Assembly: GCA_000169995.1 (NCBI GenBank)
Contig: AAZW01000001.1
Span: 248,001-312,000, forward strand
Source of the DNA: Vibrionales bacterium SWAT-3
Lineage (GTDB): Bacteria > Pseudomonadota > Gammaproteobacteria > Enterobacterales > Vibrionaceae
DNA: 64,000 nucleotides
Reading direction: 5' to 3'
How positions within the stretch are numbered: the stretch's first letter is position 1; the number at the start of each line of letters is the position of its first letter. Below the pieces are notes generated by a model. It was not told the DNA's origin and searched no databases. It worked only from the letters and a program-made list of their open reading frames with translations. Below are positions 26,841 through 36,521 of this stretch, in pieces. Both the position numbers and the translations under genes were made by a program.

Positions 26841-28658
26841 TTATTTATGGAAGTTGTTTTCGATAAGTGAAATCAGCTCATCACCAAAGGTTTTCACCAT
26901 GATCATGTTCTTCACTGCTAGCTGCTGTTTACCTTCCGGTAGATTGGTTATCTTTTCAGCCAGCGCAACCGAAGTAACGATGATGTCGAATGAACCTAAG
27001 TGTGATTTGTAGTCTGTGATTGCACTGTTGAATGTGGTTGCTGGTATACCTTTCTTATCTAAGAACTCTTTAATCTTCTTAGAGCACATCATTGATGAGC
27101 CCTGGCCAGAGCCACAGCACACGAGAACTCGTACTGGTTTCTGTTCAGTTGCGCCACTCGCTTGTGGAGCCTCAGCCACCGCTTGAGATTTTACTGGCGC
27201 TTGAGAATTAGGCGCTTCAACCTCAACTTCTACGCCTTCTGGAGTTACTGCTGTCATGGTTTGCGCTTGTTGCGCTTCGCCATCTTCTTCAGCACGCAGT
27301 GCCTTAGATGCGAAGTACATGTAAACACCCGCTAGTGCGACAACAACAAAGAAGAACATGCTAGAGCTAGAGATACCTTGCATGATTGGTGGGAACACGA
27401 GAGCCCAGTCAGCCATACCCATCCAGCCGTTAAACTCAGTACCTGATTGCGCAAAGATGTGAATCGCCCAAGCTGAACCAACCACCTCGATAATGCCCAT
27501 CACGAAACAGATCTTCATCACCGCTTTCCAGCCACCGAAATGGTTAGCGAACACACCAATCGTTGCGTTAGAGAAGAACATTGGAATGAAGCCAGGGATA
27601 ATCATGATTGGCGCATCGAAGGCCAACATTGCCAATACTGCTGTGAATTGACCCACTGCACCCCAAAGGAAACCGAACACCATTGCGTTTGGTGAGTATG
27701 CGTAGATAGCCGCACAGTCAATCGCAAGAACCGCATTCGGGATGAGACGCTGAGAAATACCGTTGAACGCTTCAGAAAGCTCGGCAACGAACATACGTAC
27801 ACCGGTTACGATAACTTGAATCGCTACTGCGAATTTCAGACCCGTTTCGAAGATGTAGATAAGCCAGTGTGTGCTACCCGCCATCTCTTGAAGGTTATCA
27901 AGACCGAAAGAGAGAAGGATGATGCCGAAGAATGCCGTCATGACTAACGTAGTCGCAGCAATACTGTCGTGGAAGGTGTGTAACCATTTCGGTAGGTTGA
28001 TGTGGTCTACACTGTCGTTCTTATCACCTAACTTCGGAGCAACTTTCGTTGCAACCCAAGATGCAAACTGCTGTTGGTGACCAATAGAGAAGCCCGCTCC
28101 GCCTGTCACTTCTTGTGTAGGCTTGAACATGATGTTGGAAGAGATGCCCCAGTATAGAGCCATCAAAATCGCAGAGTAGATGATGGTTTCCCACATACCC
28201 GCGCCAAGCACGAAGTAGAAAACAGCAATCAAGCCTGCTTGTTGGAACATGATGTGTCCCGTAAGCATGATGGTGCGGATACCCGTAATTCTACGGAAGG
28301 CAACCAATAAAATATTGATGCCCAGTGCCATAAGGACTGCGTATCCAACCCAAGAGTAATTGTCACCCATGGTTTCCATGGTGGCCATCATGGAGGTGTA
28401 AGGGTCGATTACCGAGCCTGTCAGTCCATGAATTTCACTCATCTTTTCAATAACCGGTTTAAAACCTGCTACCAGTGTTCCCGCACCCACTTGAACAATC
28501 ATAAAACCAACTATGGTTTTAATTGAACCGGCGATAACGGTTGTTGCGTCACGTTTGAGAAGGATGTAACCGAGACAAGTTACGATACCAAGCAGCAAAG
28601 GTGCTTTGGTCATAACCTGACTGTAAAAAATATAGAAGATATCGTATAAGAACTCCAT
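26841..28658 (-). CDS. ulaA: Fused ascorbate PTS enzyme IIC-IIB (UlaA-UlaB)
   Basis: A 605-residue membrane protein. Residues 1-about 465 are a multi-helix UlaA-type ascorbate permease (for example [20 protein letters not shown] and [16 protein letters not shown]). A linker rich in Ala, Gln, Val and Pro (about 465-510) joins a C-terminal IIB domain with the phosphorylated cysteine in [14 protein letters not shown] near 517. Together with UlaC it imports and phosphorylates L-ascorbate. In E. coli IIC and IIB are separate proteins, so this is a domain fusion. It is the first gene of the operon, with AGGGG before the ATG. Confidence 0.93.
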   Translation of the reverse strand: MEFLYDIFYIFYSQVMTKAPLLLGIVTCLGYILLKRDATTVIAGSIKTIVGFMIVQVGAGTLVAGFKPVIEKMSEIHGLTGSVIDPYTSMMATMETMGDNYSWVGYAVLMALGINILLVAFRRITGIRTIMLTGHIMFQQAGLIAVFYFVLGAGMWETIIYSAILMALYWGISSNIMFKPTQEVTGGAGFSIGHQQQFASWVATKVAPKLGDKNDSVDHINLPKWLHTFHDSIAATTLVMTAFFGIILLSFGLDNLQEMAGSTHWLIYIFETGLKFAVAIQVIVTGVRMFVAELSEAFNGISQRLIPNAVLAIDCAAIYAYSPNAMVFGFLWGAVGQFTAVLAMLAFDAPIMIIPGFIPMFFSNATIGVFANHFGGWKAVMKICFVMGIIEVVGSAWAIHIFAQSGTEFNGWMGMADWALVFPPIMQGISSSSMFFFVVVALAGVYMYFASKALRAEEDGEAQQAQTMTAVTPEGVEVEVEAPNSQAPVKSQAVAEAPQASGATEQKPVRVLVCCGSGQGSSMMCSKKIKEFLDKKGIPATTFNSAITDYKSHLGSFDIIVTSVALAEKITNLPEGKQQLAVKNMIMVKTFGDELISLIENNFHK

Positions 28659-28742
28659 ATCTTTACCCCTGATATAATTTGTATTTTTAATGGTTTGTAG
28701 GATTCAGTGATGTCTTGTTTTGCTCACGAGATAGACTTTAAC

Positions 28743-28757
28743 AATCAAAAGCAATCA
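28743..28757 (+). promoter_or_regulatory. Candidate UlaR operator, copy 1
   Basis: AATCAAAAGCAATCA, about 85 bases before ulaA. It is nearly identical to two more copies in the same ula intergenic region. Confidence 0.55.
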
Positions 28758-28772
28758 TTCAATGCTCACTTG

Positions 28773-28786
28773 TGATTACTTTGATT
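28773..28786 (-). promoter_or_regulatory. Candidate UlaR operator, copy 2 (inverted)
   Basis: TGATTACTTTGATT, which read on the minus strand is AATCAAAGTAATCA, one base shorter than copies 1 and 3. Confidence 0.55.
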
Positions 28787-28950
28787 TATATCAATTATCC
28801 ACCATTAGAATGTGGGTAATTGGGCATTGGATCACACCGAAAAACGTAAAATACAATAAAAACAATAGCTTATAAAAACTTGTGATTAAAGTCTTGTTTT
28901 ACAACAGCAAGGATTTGACAATCATAAATGTGATTGTTAGAATCAAAACA

Positions 28951-28965
28951 AATCAAAAGTAATCA
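28951..28965 (+). promoter_or_regulatory. Candidate UlaR operator, copy 3
   Basis: AATCAAAAGTAATCA, 35 bases before the ulaR start. Related half-sites (TGATTGTTAGAATCA at 28931-28945) lie beside it. Confidence 0.55.
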
Positions 28966-28999
28966 TCAAATTGTCACAGCGACAAATAGAGTGATAAAT

Positions 29000-29755
29000 A
29001 TGAACGAAGTGCAAAGACACAACGGCATCCTGTCGTTACTAGAAGAAATGCAGACGATTAACGTCTCTCATATTATTGATAGTTTTGGTGTTTCACCGGC
29101 TACGGCTAGACGTGATATCGCAAAATTAGATGAGCTAGGCAGACTTCGAAAGGTACGAAATGGCGCCGAAAGAATAGAAAACCAAAAGAGAAAGTGGTCA
29201 CCGCTCAATATCAACAGTACTGAGTTTTATGAAGAGAAAGCTCAAATAGCGCATGCCGCTGCCGAGCTTTGTCAAGCGGGTGACACCGTAGTCATAAACT
29301 GTGGCTCAACCGCTTTCCTACTGGGTCAGCAGTTATGTGGAGAAGACGTTCAGATCGTGACGAACTATTTCCCACTCGCTAGCTACCTGATCAACGAAGA
29401 TCATGACGACGTGATCATCATTGGTGGCCAATACAACAAGGCACAAAACATCTTTTTAAACCCAGCACCAAACTCTTTGGGTGGCTATGCCGGGAACTGG
29501 ATGTTTACGTCTGGTAAAGGGCTAACTGATGCGGGTCTCTATAAAGCCGACATGCTAACCGCCGTTGCCGAGCAGCAGATGTTGGAGCAAGTCGACAAGT
29601 TAGTCGTTGTGGTAGACAGCTCTAAAGTTGGACAAAGGACCGGAATGCTGTTTTGCGATGCCAAGCAAATAGACATCGTAATCACCGGTAAAGATGCCAA
29701 CCCAGACGTGGTTAAAAAGATTGAAGCTCAAGGGACGCAAGTCATCTTAGTGTAA
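29000..29755 (+). CDS. ulaR: DeoR-family regulator UlaR
   Basis: A 251-residue repressor of ascorbate use. The N-terminal helix-turn-helix reads INVSHIIDSFGVSPATARRD near residue 20, followed by a DeoR effector domain with NCGSTAFLLGQQL (phosphosugar-binding GST region) near 100, VTNYFPLASYL and VVVDSSKVGQRTGM near 215. The start at 29000 is preferred to an upstream codon at 28934 because homologues begin MNEVQRH and GAGTGA precedes it. In E. coli UlaR responds to L-ascorbate-6-phosphate. It is divergent from the ulaAB operon and 122 bases upstream of ulaG. Confidence 0.9.
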   Translation: MNEVQRHNGILSLLEEMQTINVSHIIDSFGVSPATARRDIAKLDELGRLRKVRNGAERIENQKRKWSPLNINSTEFYEEKAQIAHAAAELCQAGDTVVINCGSTAFLLGQQLCGEDVQIVTNYFPLASYLINEDHDDVIIIGGQYNKAQNIFLNPAPNSLGGYAGNWMFTSGKGLTDAGLYKADMLTAVAEQQMLEQVDKLVVVVDSSKVGQRTGMLFCDAKQIDIVITGKDANPDVVKKIEAQGTQVILV

Positions 29756-29877
29756 ATCTAATGGGCTAACCCGCCCTCAAATAATAATAAATTTCAGCTC
29801 AGTGCCTTAGTCCAAATTAAGGCGCTCGGCTCCCTACATCCAAAATTAATCAAATTATTGAAATAAAAGGTATTATC

Positions 29878-30945
29878 ATGAGCAATGTAAACGAAATCAC
29901 TCGCGAGTCTTGGATCCTAAATACATTCCCTGAGTGGGGCACATGGTTAAATGAAGAGATTGAACAAACTGTAGTTGAACCAGGCACATTCTCGATGTGG
30001 TGGCTTGGCTGTACAGGTATCTGGTTAAAATCTGAAGAGGGTGCAAACCTATCAATGGACTTCTGGTGTGGTACTGGTAAGAAGACACAAGCGGTTCAAA
30101 AAATGAAAAACCAACACCAAATGATGCGTATGGGTGGTGTTGAAGCGCTTCAACCAAACCTACGTACTGCTATCTTCCCGCTAGACCCATTTGCGATTAA
30201 AGAGATTGATGCGGTAATGGCATCGCATGACCATGGTGACCACATCGATATCAATGTTGCAGCAGCAGTTCTACAAAACTGTGGCGATCACGTGAAATTC
30301 ATTGGTCCTAAAGCGTGTGTTGATTTATGGATGAAATGGGGTGTGCCAGAAGATCGTTGTGTTATCGCTAAAGTTGGTGACGAGATTCGCATTAAAGACG
30401 TAAACATCAAGGTACTAGACGCATTCGACCGTACAGCGCTTGTCACTCTTCCAGAAGGTACGTCTTCTATCGATAAAGACATTCTGGATGGCATGGATGA
30501 TCGCGCAGTGAACTACTTGGTAGAAACAACTGGCGGCTCTGTTTACCACTCTGGTGACTCTCACTACTCGAACTACTACGCAAAGCACGGTAACGACCAC
30601 AAAATCGATGTAGCACTGCTTTCTTACGGTGAAAACCCACGTGGCGTGACTGATAAAATGACGTCTTCAGATATTCTTCGTGCTGCTGAGTCTCTAAACT
30701 GTGAAGTAGTGGTTCCGTTCCACCATGACATCTGGGCTAACTTCCAAAACGATCCTCGTGAAATCGAAATGCTATGGAATATGAAGAAAGAGCGTCTTCA
30801 ATACGGCTTCGCACCTTTCTTCTGGCAAGTGGGTGGTAAGTACACTTACCCAACAGACAAAGGTCGCATGCACTACCAGCACTTCCGTGGTTTTGCTGAC
30901 ATCTTCAAGAATGATCCAGAACTGCCTTACCGCGCATTCCTGTAA
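29878..30945 (+). CDS. ulaG: L-ascorbate-6-phosphate lactonase UlaG
   Basis: A 355-residue metallo-beta-lactamase-fold lactonase that opens L-ascorbate-6-phosphate to 3-keto-L-gulonate-6-phosphate. The metal motif is [13 protein letters not shown] near residue 113 (HxHxDH), with further ligands around YHSGDSHYS near 222 and [10 protein letters not shown] near 280. [15 protein letters not shown] and the Trp/Phe-rich C-terminus are typical of UlaG. AAAGG precedes the ATG. The enzyme is cytoplasmic and supplies the substrate of UlaD from the opposite operon. Confidence 0.95.
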   Translation: MSNVNEITRESWILNTFPEWGTWLNEEIEQTVVEPGTFSMWWLGCTGIWLKSEEGANLSMDFWCGTGKKTQAVQKMKNQHQMMRMGGVEALQPNLRTAIFPLDPFAIKEIDAVMASHDHGDHIDINVAAAVLQNCGDHVKFIGPKACVDLWMKWGVPEDRCVIAKVGDEIRIKDVNIKVLDAFDRTALVTLPEGTSSIDKDILDGMDDRAVNYLVETTGGSVYHSGDSHYSNYYAKHGNDHKIDVALLSYGENPRGVTDKMTSSDILRAAESLNCEVVVPFHHDIWANFQNDPREIEMLWNMKKERLQYGFAPFFWQVGGKYTYPTDKGRMHYQHFRGFADIFKNDPELPYRAFL

Positions 30946-30963
30946 TCATTAACCTCACTCAAT

Positions 30964-30987
30964 AGGGAGCACTGTGCTCCCTTTTTT
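30964..30987 (+). terminator. Terminator of ulaG
   Basis: Perfect 8-bp stem GGGAGCAC/GTGCTCCC around one T, then TTTTTT, about 20 bases after the stop. Confidence 0.88.
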
Positions 30988-31010
30988 AATATTCAGATAA
31001 GGGAGTTGGT

Positions 31011-31253
31011 ATGTTGCTACGTGAATTCAAAGAGCACTTTGGCCGCGGAGACTTGAAAGCTGCAATTGGAGTGATTCCACCAGGAACTAAAGGTTATTAC
31101 CTGCTCGTAAAGAGCCATAAATGGGGAGTAAACAGTTTTCTTGAGTCTGACAGAAAGATGCAGCCGAGGGTGTTCAAGAGTCAGCAAGCCTTGCTAAATG
31201 CAGCTAAGGCCATTGGCTTCCCTTATCAAGAGATTGATATTCAACATTTATAA
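31011..31253 (+). CDS. Small conserved-looking protein, unknown function
   Basis: 80 residues, soluble, basic, with no signal peptide or cysteine. I do not assign a family. The sequence alternates short strands and helices (GYYLLVKSHKWGVNSFLES, then SQQALLNAAKAIGFPYQEI). A strong ribosome site AAGGGAG lies 6 bases before the ATG, which supports a real gene. It starts right behind the ulaG terminator, so expression may come from read-through or from a promoter within the ulaG end. Confidence 0.65.
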   Translation: MLLREFKEHFGRGDLKAAIGVIPPGTKGYYLLVKSHKWGVNSFLESDRKMQPRVFKSQQALLNAAKAIGFPYQEIDIQHL

Positions 31254-31457
31254 TCAACGCGCTAATCTCTCATGCAAGCCAATAAATGATACTTACCCGC
31301 TAAACAGCCAAGATATTCAGGAAGTGAATAACTAAAAGAAGTTAGCACTTATTAATCCACTCGATAAAAATAATTCTTACAATTAAGTATCTTTATTCGT
31401 TAATAATATTGTTGCTCAACGGCATAATAGTCGCGAATCCATTCAATGAGTTAGGTT

Positions 31458-31919
31458 ATGTACTGCAAGCGCCTTTTGGCATTAGTTTTACCCATTTCTG
31501 TTGTCTTTTCTACACACGCTGAAACCTTTGGTGAGCGAATAGAGCGCATCGAACAAGAGAACGCACTAGCGAAAACAATGAGCGAAACACAAGCTGAGTT
31601 AATACAGAAAGTCGTTCAAACTAATCACTGCGCTAAAGTAGCCTTGGTTCATCACCAAAGGATTCTAGGTCAATACAAGAACCCAACCTCTTCTTCAGAG
31701 CTATTCGTTAAATGGCGAGAGCAGGGCAAGCGACTAGACAGCAAATATGAAACGAATTACCCGGGTTATCCTAAGCACGTATTTCAAGAATACCCGGCCG
31801 CTTCAAGCAAGGTTGATGGTTACCTATTTGCCTTAATTGACAATGGCTTGAATGAAAAGTCATGGATAGCCAAAGAGTTCAAACAGTGTAAAAACAACAA
31901 ACTGATTTCAAGAGCCTAA
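31458..31919 (+). CDS. Secreted protein of unknown function
   Basis: 153 residues with a signal peptide (MYCKRLLALVLPISVVFS, probable cleavage after STHA). The mature part is helical and charged (FGERIERIEQENALAKT may form a short coiled coil) and has two cysteines, near 59 and 145, that could form a disulfide in the periplasm. No family is recognised. A GAGTTAGG stretch precedes the ATG. It is flanked by 200 bases of AT-rich DNA upstream and converges on the large secreted protein gene. Confidence 0.6.
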   Translation: MYCKRLLALVLPISVVFSTHAETFGERIERIEQENALAKTMSETQAELIQKVVQTNHCAKVALVHHQRILGQYKNPTSSSELFVKWREQGKRLDSKYETNYPGYPKHVFQEYPAASSKVDGYLFALIDNGLNEKSWIAKEFKQCKNNKLISRA

Positions 31920-31990
31920 TTCAATATTGGCAAAGAGCGGCCTTCCAAAATAGAAGCCCGACAAACAACTTAAAGCACCTCGAGTTTCGG

Positions 31991-34222
31991 CTAGTAAAGT
32001 AGAAACAACTCTTCATACCCACCAATTTCTATCTGATTAACATATTCACCAATGTTGCCATCTGCATCAACGGGCTTCATCGGCATATCCAATGTAATCG
32101 TCAGTTTCTCTGTCGCATAAAAACTTGCGCTCTTGCCGTGGAAGTCTGTGCGATACAGTACTCGCCCATGATCGAACTCTCTCGCCAACACCATATCTTC
32201 AGGCCCACCAGCAACCACTTGCTCTTCAGATTGATAGATAAAATAGGTAAACGTCGGCAATACATGCGTCATACCACTAGGTAAGTCTTGGTGCACCATC
32301 TCGTTCATCGATGCATCACCGACTATGGTGTAATCGGCTGGCACAGGCGTACTTGTCGAGAGCATTAGAGGAATGGCGTCAAAGCCTTGTGGGATATGGT
32401 TCGCTGGCTCACCTAACTCAATAGCTAACAGCGAGCTTGGCTGATACGCCAAATTCTTCGGTATACCACCCCGCCAAAAATTATCTGATGTGGTATTGCC
32501 ACTCCCATAAACATAACCATTATTCCATTGGTTAAAATAGCTATAGTGAGGGTGGCGACTCAGATGGTAAATCGTTAAAGCGGAGTACTGATCTTGCTTC
32601 CAGTTTTGCTCACTATTGCCGTAGTGATGAACTCGTCCATAGCGCGTAGTTGCCTGAAAGATAACGCCCTGCTCAGCATAAGCGAGTGCAGAGTTATCCC
32701 AGTGTTTTGATATTCCTGAGTAACCACTAAAACCTGTAGAAGGGAAGATATAGTGCTCTCTGAGATATAGTGATCCGGCTTCGCGCAAGTGAGATTGACC
32801 ATTTCTTCCTAGCAAATTTGCCGTGCCTATATTCAATCCAATCAACGAAGCACTTTCCAGCAATGATAGATTTTTCAGGAACTCTGAAAATTGCAGTTTA
32901 TAGCGCTCATCCGCTTCAGCTGAGCCAGCGACCGCACCAAGCTCCTCAACATGCCCACCAGAGTAAACAAAGAATTGATTGGAGCCGATCAGCTTATTGG
33001 TATCATCGTTGTAAGCACCATTCAGACCTTGTTCATCCCAACTTTGTTGGTAATAGCCCTGTATTGCCGATAGGTAGTCCAGACTATCCATATTCGTTAA
33101 CGCCCAAGAGGAATTTGCACTCCACATTCGACCAAATGGAATGACTCTCGATTCCCAGCGAAAGCGAGCGGTAGCATTTTTGTTTGTGCGCTTGCGGTAC
33201 TCACTTTGTGACAAGTAGTTATCACCATTGAGGTCTGCAGCGACATCAAAACCACGGATTTTTCGCCATTGGCTGATAAGACTTCCATCTGGCGTGACTG
33301 TTGGTGCATCGGTCAGTTTCACCGTCGGAAAACTGTTTTTCAGCTTCACGTCTTTTAAACGCGGGCGGTCTTGTGGGTTATCCCCCTGCCAACGAACCCT
33401 AACAACATAAAAGCGCCCGCCATCTCTTACAAAGGTTGAACCAAAATACTGCCCACCACCATAGCTTGCACCACTGCCATCGTGTGTCGATGCTCTCACC
33501 CAATCACTTGGTGGGTTCCAAATCACAAACTGGTTTTTGGTCATATTGAGGGTTCTATCTTTCTTGATCTCTAGTGTTTGCCACTGCGATACCAACCCAT
33601 GAGAATCAACGGCTGCTGGGTATTCAATCCAAAACTCGCCACCTGCAGCAAACTGAGAAAACTTGAAGGTTAAACGATCAAACGGCTCAGCATGGTAGAT
33701 ATGAAGCGCTCCACCGCTTTCGAAACTCTCAAATACATCCGCATCCCACGGTGGTTGTTGGTAAAGCCAAAAACCCGCATGGTCTTCACTGACTGTGTAC
33801 CCGACAATTACGGGTTTTCGGTTTAAAAGCGTGTTTTCACCGTGCGTTTTATCAACTTCAGCAATGACCGTATCTTCGGAGAAATGAAGGAAATAGTCTT
33901 CGAAATTAATGCCATCCAACTCGGCTTGATTACGCAGATCGTTCTCCAACCAACCAGAATTCACCGCCATCGCTTGGTTATACATATAACCAATTGTTGT
34001 AGCGTGCTGGTTGTCAGCGATATCTGAATAAGCGCCGAATACAATGTCGCTGTTAGCGATCTCCCAATCGATAACATCATCCGCAGACAAAGGAGAGCCG
34101 TCGAGAGCAGTGCCGGGCTCATGTTGCCCAGGTAATACTACCGCTGTACCAACGGCAAATGAGTGACTAGCAACCAAGTATGATGGTATGAGCGCTAGTA
34201 CCCAAAGAATGTAGGTTTTCAT
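31991..34222 (-). CDS. Large secreted protein of unknown function with an EF-hand-like loop
   Basis: 743 residues with a signal peptide (MKTYILWVLALIPSYLVA, cleavage near SFA). No family is assigned. About 50-130 (NSDIVFGAYSD, then YFLHFSED) has the look of a divergent glycosidase barrel start; about 130-320 is beta-rich and may bind carbohydrate. Near 350 the loop DLNGDNYLSQSE fits an EF-hand or dockerin calcium site. The C-terminal half is rich in Trp, Tyr and Asn. The start at 34222 has AGGAA upstream and is better than the TTG at 34228. It is a lone gene; a secreted or periplasmic polysaccharide role is only a guess. Confidence 0.6.
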   Translation of the reverse strand: MKTYILWVLALIPSYLVASHSFAVGTAVVLPGQHEPGTALDGSPLSADDVIDWEIANSDIVFGAYSDIADNQHATTIGYMYNQAMAVNSGWLENDLRNQAELDGINFEDYFLHFSEDTVIAEVDKTHGENTLLNRKPVIVGYTVSEDHAGFWLYQQPPWDADVFESFESGGALHIYHAEPFDRLTFKFSQFAAGGEFWIEYPAAVDSHGLVSQWQTLEIKKDRTLNMTKNQFVIWNPPSDWVRASTHDGSGASYGGGQYFGSTFVRDGGRFYVVRVRWQGDNPQDRPRLKDVKLKNSFPTVKLTDAPTVTPDGSLISQWRKIRGFDVAADLNGDNYLSQSEYRKRTNKNATARFRWESRVIPFGRMWSANSSWALTNMDSLDYLSAIQGYYQQSWDEQGLNGAYNDDTNKLIGSNQFFVYSGGHVEELGAVAGSAEADERYKLQFSEFLKNLSLLESASLIGLNIGTANLLGRNGQSHLREAGSLYLREHYIFPSTGFSGYSGISKHWDNSALAYAEQGVIFQATTRYGRVHHYGNSEQNWKQDQYSALTIYHLSRHPHYSYFNQWNNGYVYGSGNTTSDNFWRGGIPKNLAYQPSSLLAIELGEPANHIPQGFDAIPLMLSTSTPVPADYTIVGDASMNEMVHQDLPSGMTHVLPTFTYFIYQSEEQVVAGGPEDMVLAREFDHGRVLYRTDFHGKSASFYATEKLTITLDMPMKPVDADGNIGEYVNQIEIGGYEELFLLY

Positions 34223-34600
34223 TATCAAAAGTTCCTAATCGATACTGTCGTAACTCATATAACGAGACGAAAAGTCAGCCAACTTACGTGTCAATTTAGG
34301 AATCAAAATAAGAAAAAGTATTGGTTAGATATAAGTATTGATCAAGGGTGCTCCGCCTGAAAGCCAGTTACCTGCCAGCAGCCCATATAAATAGATATTC
34401 AAACTCAGCGCGTTACAAGGAAAACTAAAAACTTATAATCTTAATTTTTCTCGTAAGGTAACTTTCACAGATAGTGAAAATTGAGGGGGCAATTATTCTC
34501 AAAATGAGAATTTTGGGCAAAGAGAGATTGTGGTGTTTCCAAAGTAACACCACCAAACTCCGTCACCGTTGATCGAGTATCAAGATGCTCTGGGGGAGAA
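34223..34600. other. Intergenic region with one palindrome
   Basis: 378 bases before the large secreted protein gene. The only distinct element is ATTCTCA-AAA-TGAGAAT at 34495-34511, a perfect 7-bp inverted repeat. No gene-like frame is seen. Confidence 0.45.
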
Positions 34601-34939
34601 TTACAGCCTTAAATTCCACTTACCTTGGTGGTCACGGTCGCAATTTTCTTGTGTATCGTAGCTTAGGTGCTTATCAATGCTCTTCAGCTTAATCCCAACT
34701 TGATTGAATGCGCTTTGAATAACGGAAGCCACCTGTTGTTGACCGCCAACCTCTAAGAAACTTGTTCTATCGTGATTGGTATCGAATACACAAACGATTT
34801 TTAAGCTTTGAGGAAAAGAAGAGAAATTGACCGTATGAGTCACCCAAAGAAAACCATTGTAGCCTTTCAACGTATCTTCACACACGTCAGTTAGCACGTC
34901 TCTGATCTGATTTTCGATCTTCTTATCTGATTTACGCAT
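34601..34939 (-). CDS. Conserved-looking hypothetical protein
   Basis: 112 residues, cytoplasmic, with an alpha-beta pattern (helix IENQIRDVLTDVCEDTL, strands around LWVTHTVNF and KIVCVFDTN). No helix-turn-helix or catalytic motif is visible and I do not assign a family. It stands alone between spacers of 378 and about 195 bases. Confidence 0.6.
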   Translation of the reverse strand: MRKSDKKIENQIRDVLTDVCEDTLKGYNGFLWVTHTVNFSSFPQSLKIVCVFDTNHDRTSFLEVGGQQQVASVIQSAFNQVGIKLKSIDKHLSYDTQENCDRDHQGKWNLRL

Positions 34940-35135
34940 GAAGCAAAGCCCCTATTTAACACCTTAAAATATAAGGTTTTTTGGTCAATGTAGTCTTAAC
35001 CGATATTGGACACTGTGAGTGTTTCAAATGCAAAGTATTTATTAGGGATTAATGGCTAGTAGGTTAACAAACACCCCACGCTTGCCAGCATACGAAGCAT
35101 CAGACATGGGGCAGATACAAAGTTGAGTTAAGGTG

Positions 35136-36110
35136 TTAGCTCGCCGCTTGTTCCCAATCAGTCAGTAACTTCATGATTACGCGAGAGTCTTGATGTTTCG
35201 CCATTGGTGCTGCAAGTTGTGTGTCGCCTTGCTCAACCGCTTGACGGATATTACGCACTTGATAATGGAAGCCATCGCCTTGCGCTTCGACTTTCACTTC
35301 ACGTGTGGATGTTTCATAAATCTCAACCGTGAATGTGTTGTCTTCGGTCGGTAACCATGGATTGGTGTCGAGAGTGATACAGCCTTTACTGCCTAAAATC
35401 GTAAAACCATGCTTTAAGCCGTGGTCTTCTGCAGTATGGATTTGCGCAGTGAACTGGCCATTGAATCGCATCATCGCTGACGACTCGCAGATATTGCCAT
35501 CTTGACCACGTCGGCCAATTGCTGAGATCTGCACGTAATCAAACACACTCTCACCAAACTGTTGCTGCACAACAGAGTGAATAAGCGACATTGGGTAACA
35601 ACCCAAGTTGTACAGTGCACCCTTGCTCGCAGGATTCACGAACTGATCAATCGCCGCAACGTATGAGCCTTGAATTGAGCGTACTTCACCAATTTCACCA
35701 GTTGCCAGTTCTTGATGAAGCTTGGCAATCAATGGGTGATTTAAGTACATCAAACCTTCTGCGAAGAATACGCCCGCTTCTTTCACTGCTTGCAGTGCGT
35801 GTTCGGTTTTTTCCATATCAACCGACAACGACTTTTCACACAGAATCGCTTTACCGTTTTGAGCAGTTTTAATCACATATTCGTGGTGAACGTGGTTAGG
35901 TAGCGCGATGTAGATAATGTCGACCGACTCATCTTCAATCAGATCTTCATAGCTATTGAAGGTTCGTGTTGGTTGGTATTGTGCAGAAAACTCATTGAGT
36001 GTTTTCTCTGTGCGACCTGCAACGGCATACAGTTCACTTTGAGTATCACCTTTAATCGCATCCGCCATAACGCCTGAGATAAAGCTGGTTCCTAGAATTC
36101 CCCATTTCAT
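35136..36110 (-). CDS. Gfo/Idh/MocA-family oxidoreductase
   Basis: A 324-residue NAD(P)-dependent dehydrogenase. The Rossmann motif is GILGTSFISGVMADAI at the N-terminus, and the family EKP-type motif appears as CEKSLS near residue 92, keeping the catalytic Lys. The C-terminal alpha/beta domain begins near 120. The substrate, probably a sugar or cyclitol derivative, cannot be told. It starts 2 bases after the monooxygenase gene, so the two are translationally coupled. Confidence 0.87.
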   Translation of the reverse strand: MKWGILGTSFISGVMADAIKGDTQSELYAVAGRTEKTLNEFSAQYQPTRTFNSYEDLIEDESVDIIYIALPNHVHHEYVIKTAQNGKAILCEKSLSVDMEKTEHALQAVKEAGVFFAEGLMYLNHPLIAKLHQELATGEIGEVRSIQGSYVAAIDQFVNPASKGALYNLGCYPMSLIHSVVQQQFGESVFDYVQISAIGRRGQDGNICESSAMMRFNGQFTAQIHTAEDHGLKHGFTILGSKGCITLDTNPWLPTEDNTFTVEIYETSTREVKVEAQGDGFHYQVRNIRQAVEQGDTQLAAPMAKHQDSRVIMKLLTDWEQAAS

Positions 36111-36112
36111 GC

Positions 36113-36415
36113 TTAGATCTCCTTCTTATGAGTTTCAAACGCTTGTACTAGCTCTGTTATGTCACGCTCGATAAATGCTTGCGTATGAGGCATTCCAAAG
36201 TGCTGGTTAATGGCTTCACGGTTAGCGTATTGCTCAAGCAAGATCACTCGGTCGTGTTGGCTTGAGTCATAGGTTGCAATCGCTTGTAGGCAGCCCGGCT
36301 CGCTCTGCATATCTAGGCAAAACTGTTCGATGGCTTCAACCGCAGCCTCACGTTCAATGTTGGTTTTAATCTTAAGTTCGGCAGTAACAAAGATAGTTTC
36401 GTTTGTTTCAGGCAT
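36113..36415 (-). CDS. Antibiotic-biosynthesis-monooxygenase (ABM) domain protein
   Basis: A 100-residue dimeric alpha/beta-barrel protein of the ABM/quinol monooxygenase group. FCLDMQSEPGCLQAIATYD and VILLEQYANREAINQHFGMPHTQAF are the core blocks. Such proteins oxidise quinols or serve as small cofactor-free oxygenases. It forms a two-gene operon with the Gfo/Idh gene (2-base gap) and diverges from the LysR gene at 36522, which probably controls it. Confidence 0.82.
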   Translation of the reverse strand: MPETNETIFVTAELKIKTNIEREAAVEAIEQFCLDMQSEPGCLQAIATYDSSQHDRVILLEQYANREAINQHFGMPHTQAFIERDITELVQAFETHKKEI

Positions 36416-36521
36416 TTCACGCTCTTATTTTAATCAACTATTGGTTTGCCATTAATATAATTAACCCCTAAGAATTGATAAACTCACCTTTTGTTTATTA
36501 TTTATCAACCAAGAGTGTTCA

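Larger units (their letters stand above)
28659..28999. other. Divergent ula control region
   Basis: 341 AT-rich bases separate ulaA and ulaR. They hold the three operator-like repeats and a weak CRP-like sequence ending in TCACA near 28830-28836. No gene-like frame of its own is present. Confidence 0.6.

Noticed and set aside
28818..28836. CRP-like sequence ending in TCACA in the ula control region
   Set aside because: One half matches well but the other half (TGGGC) is poor; kept as a comment only.
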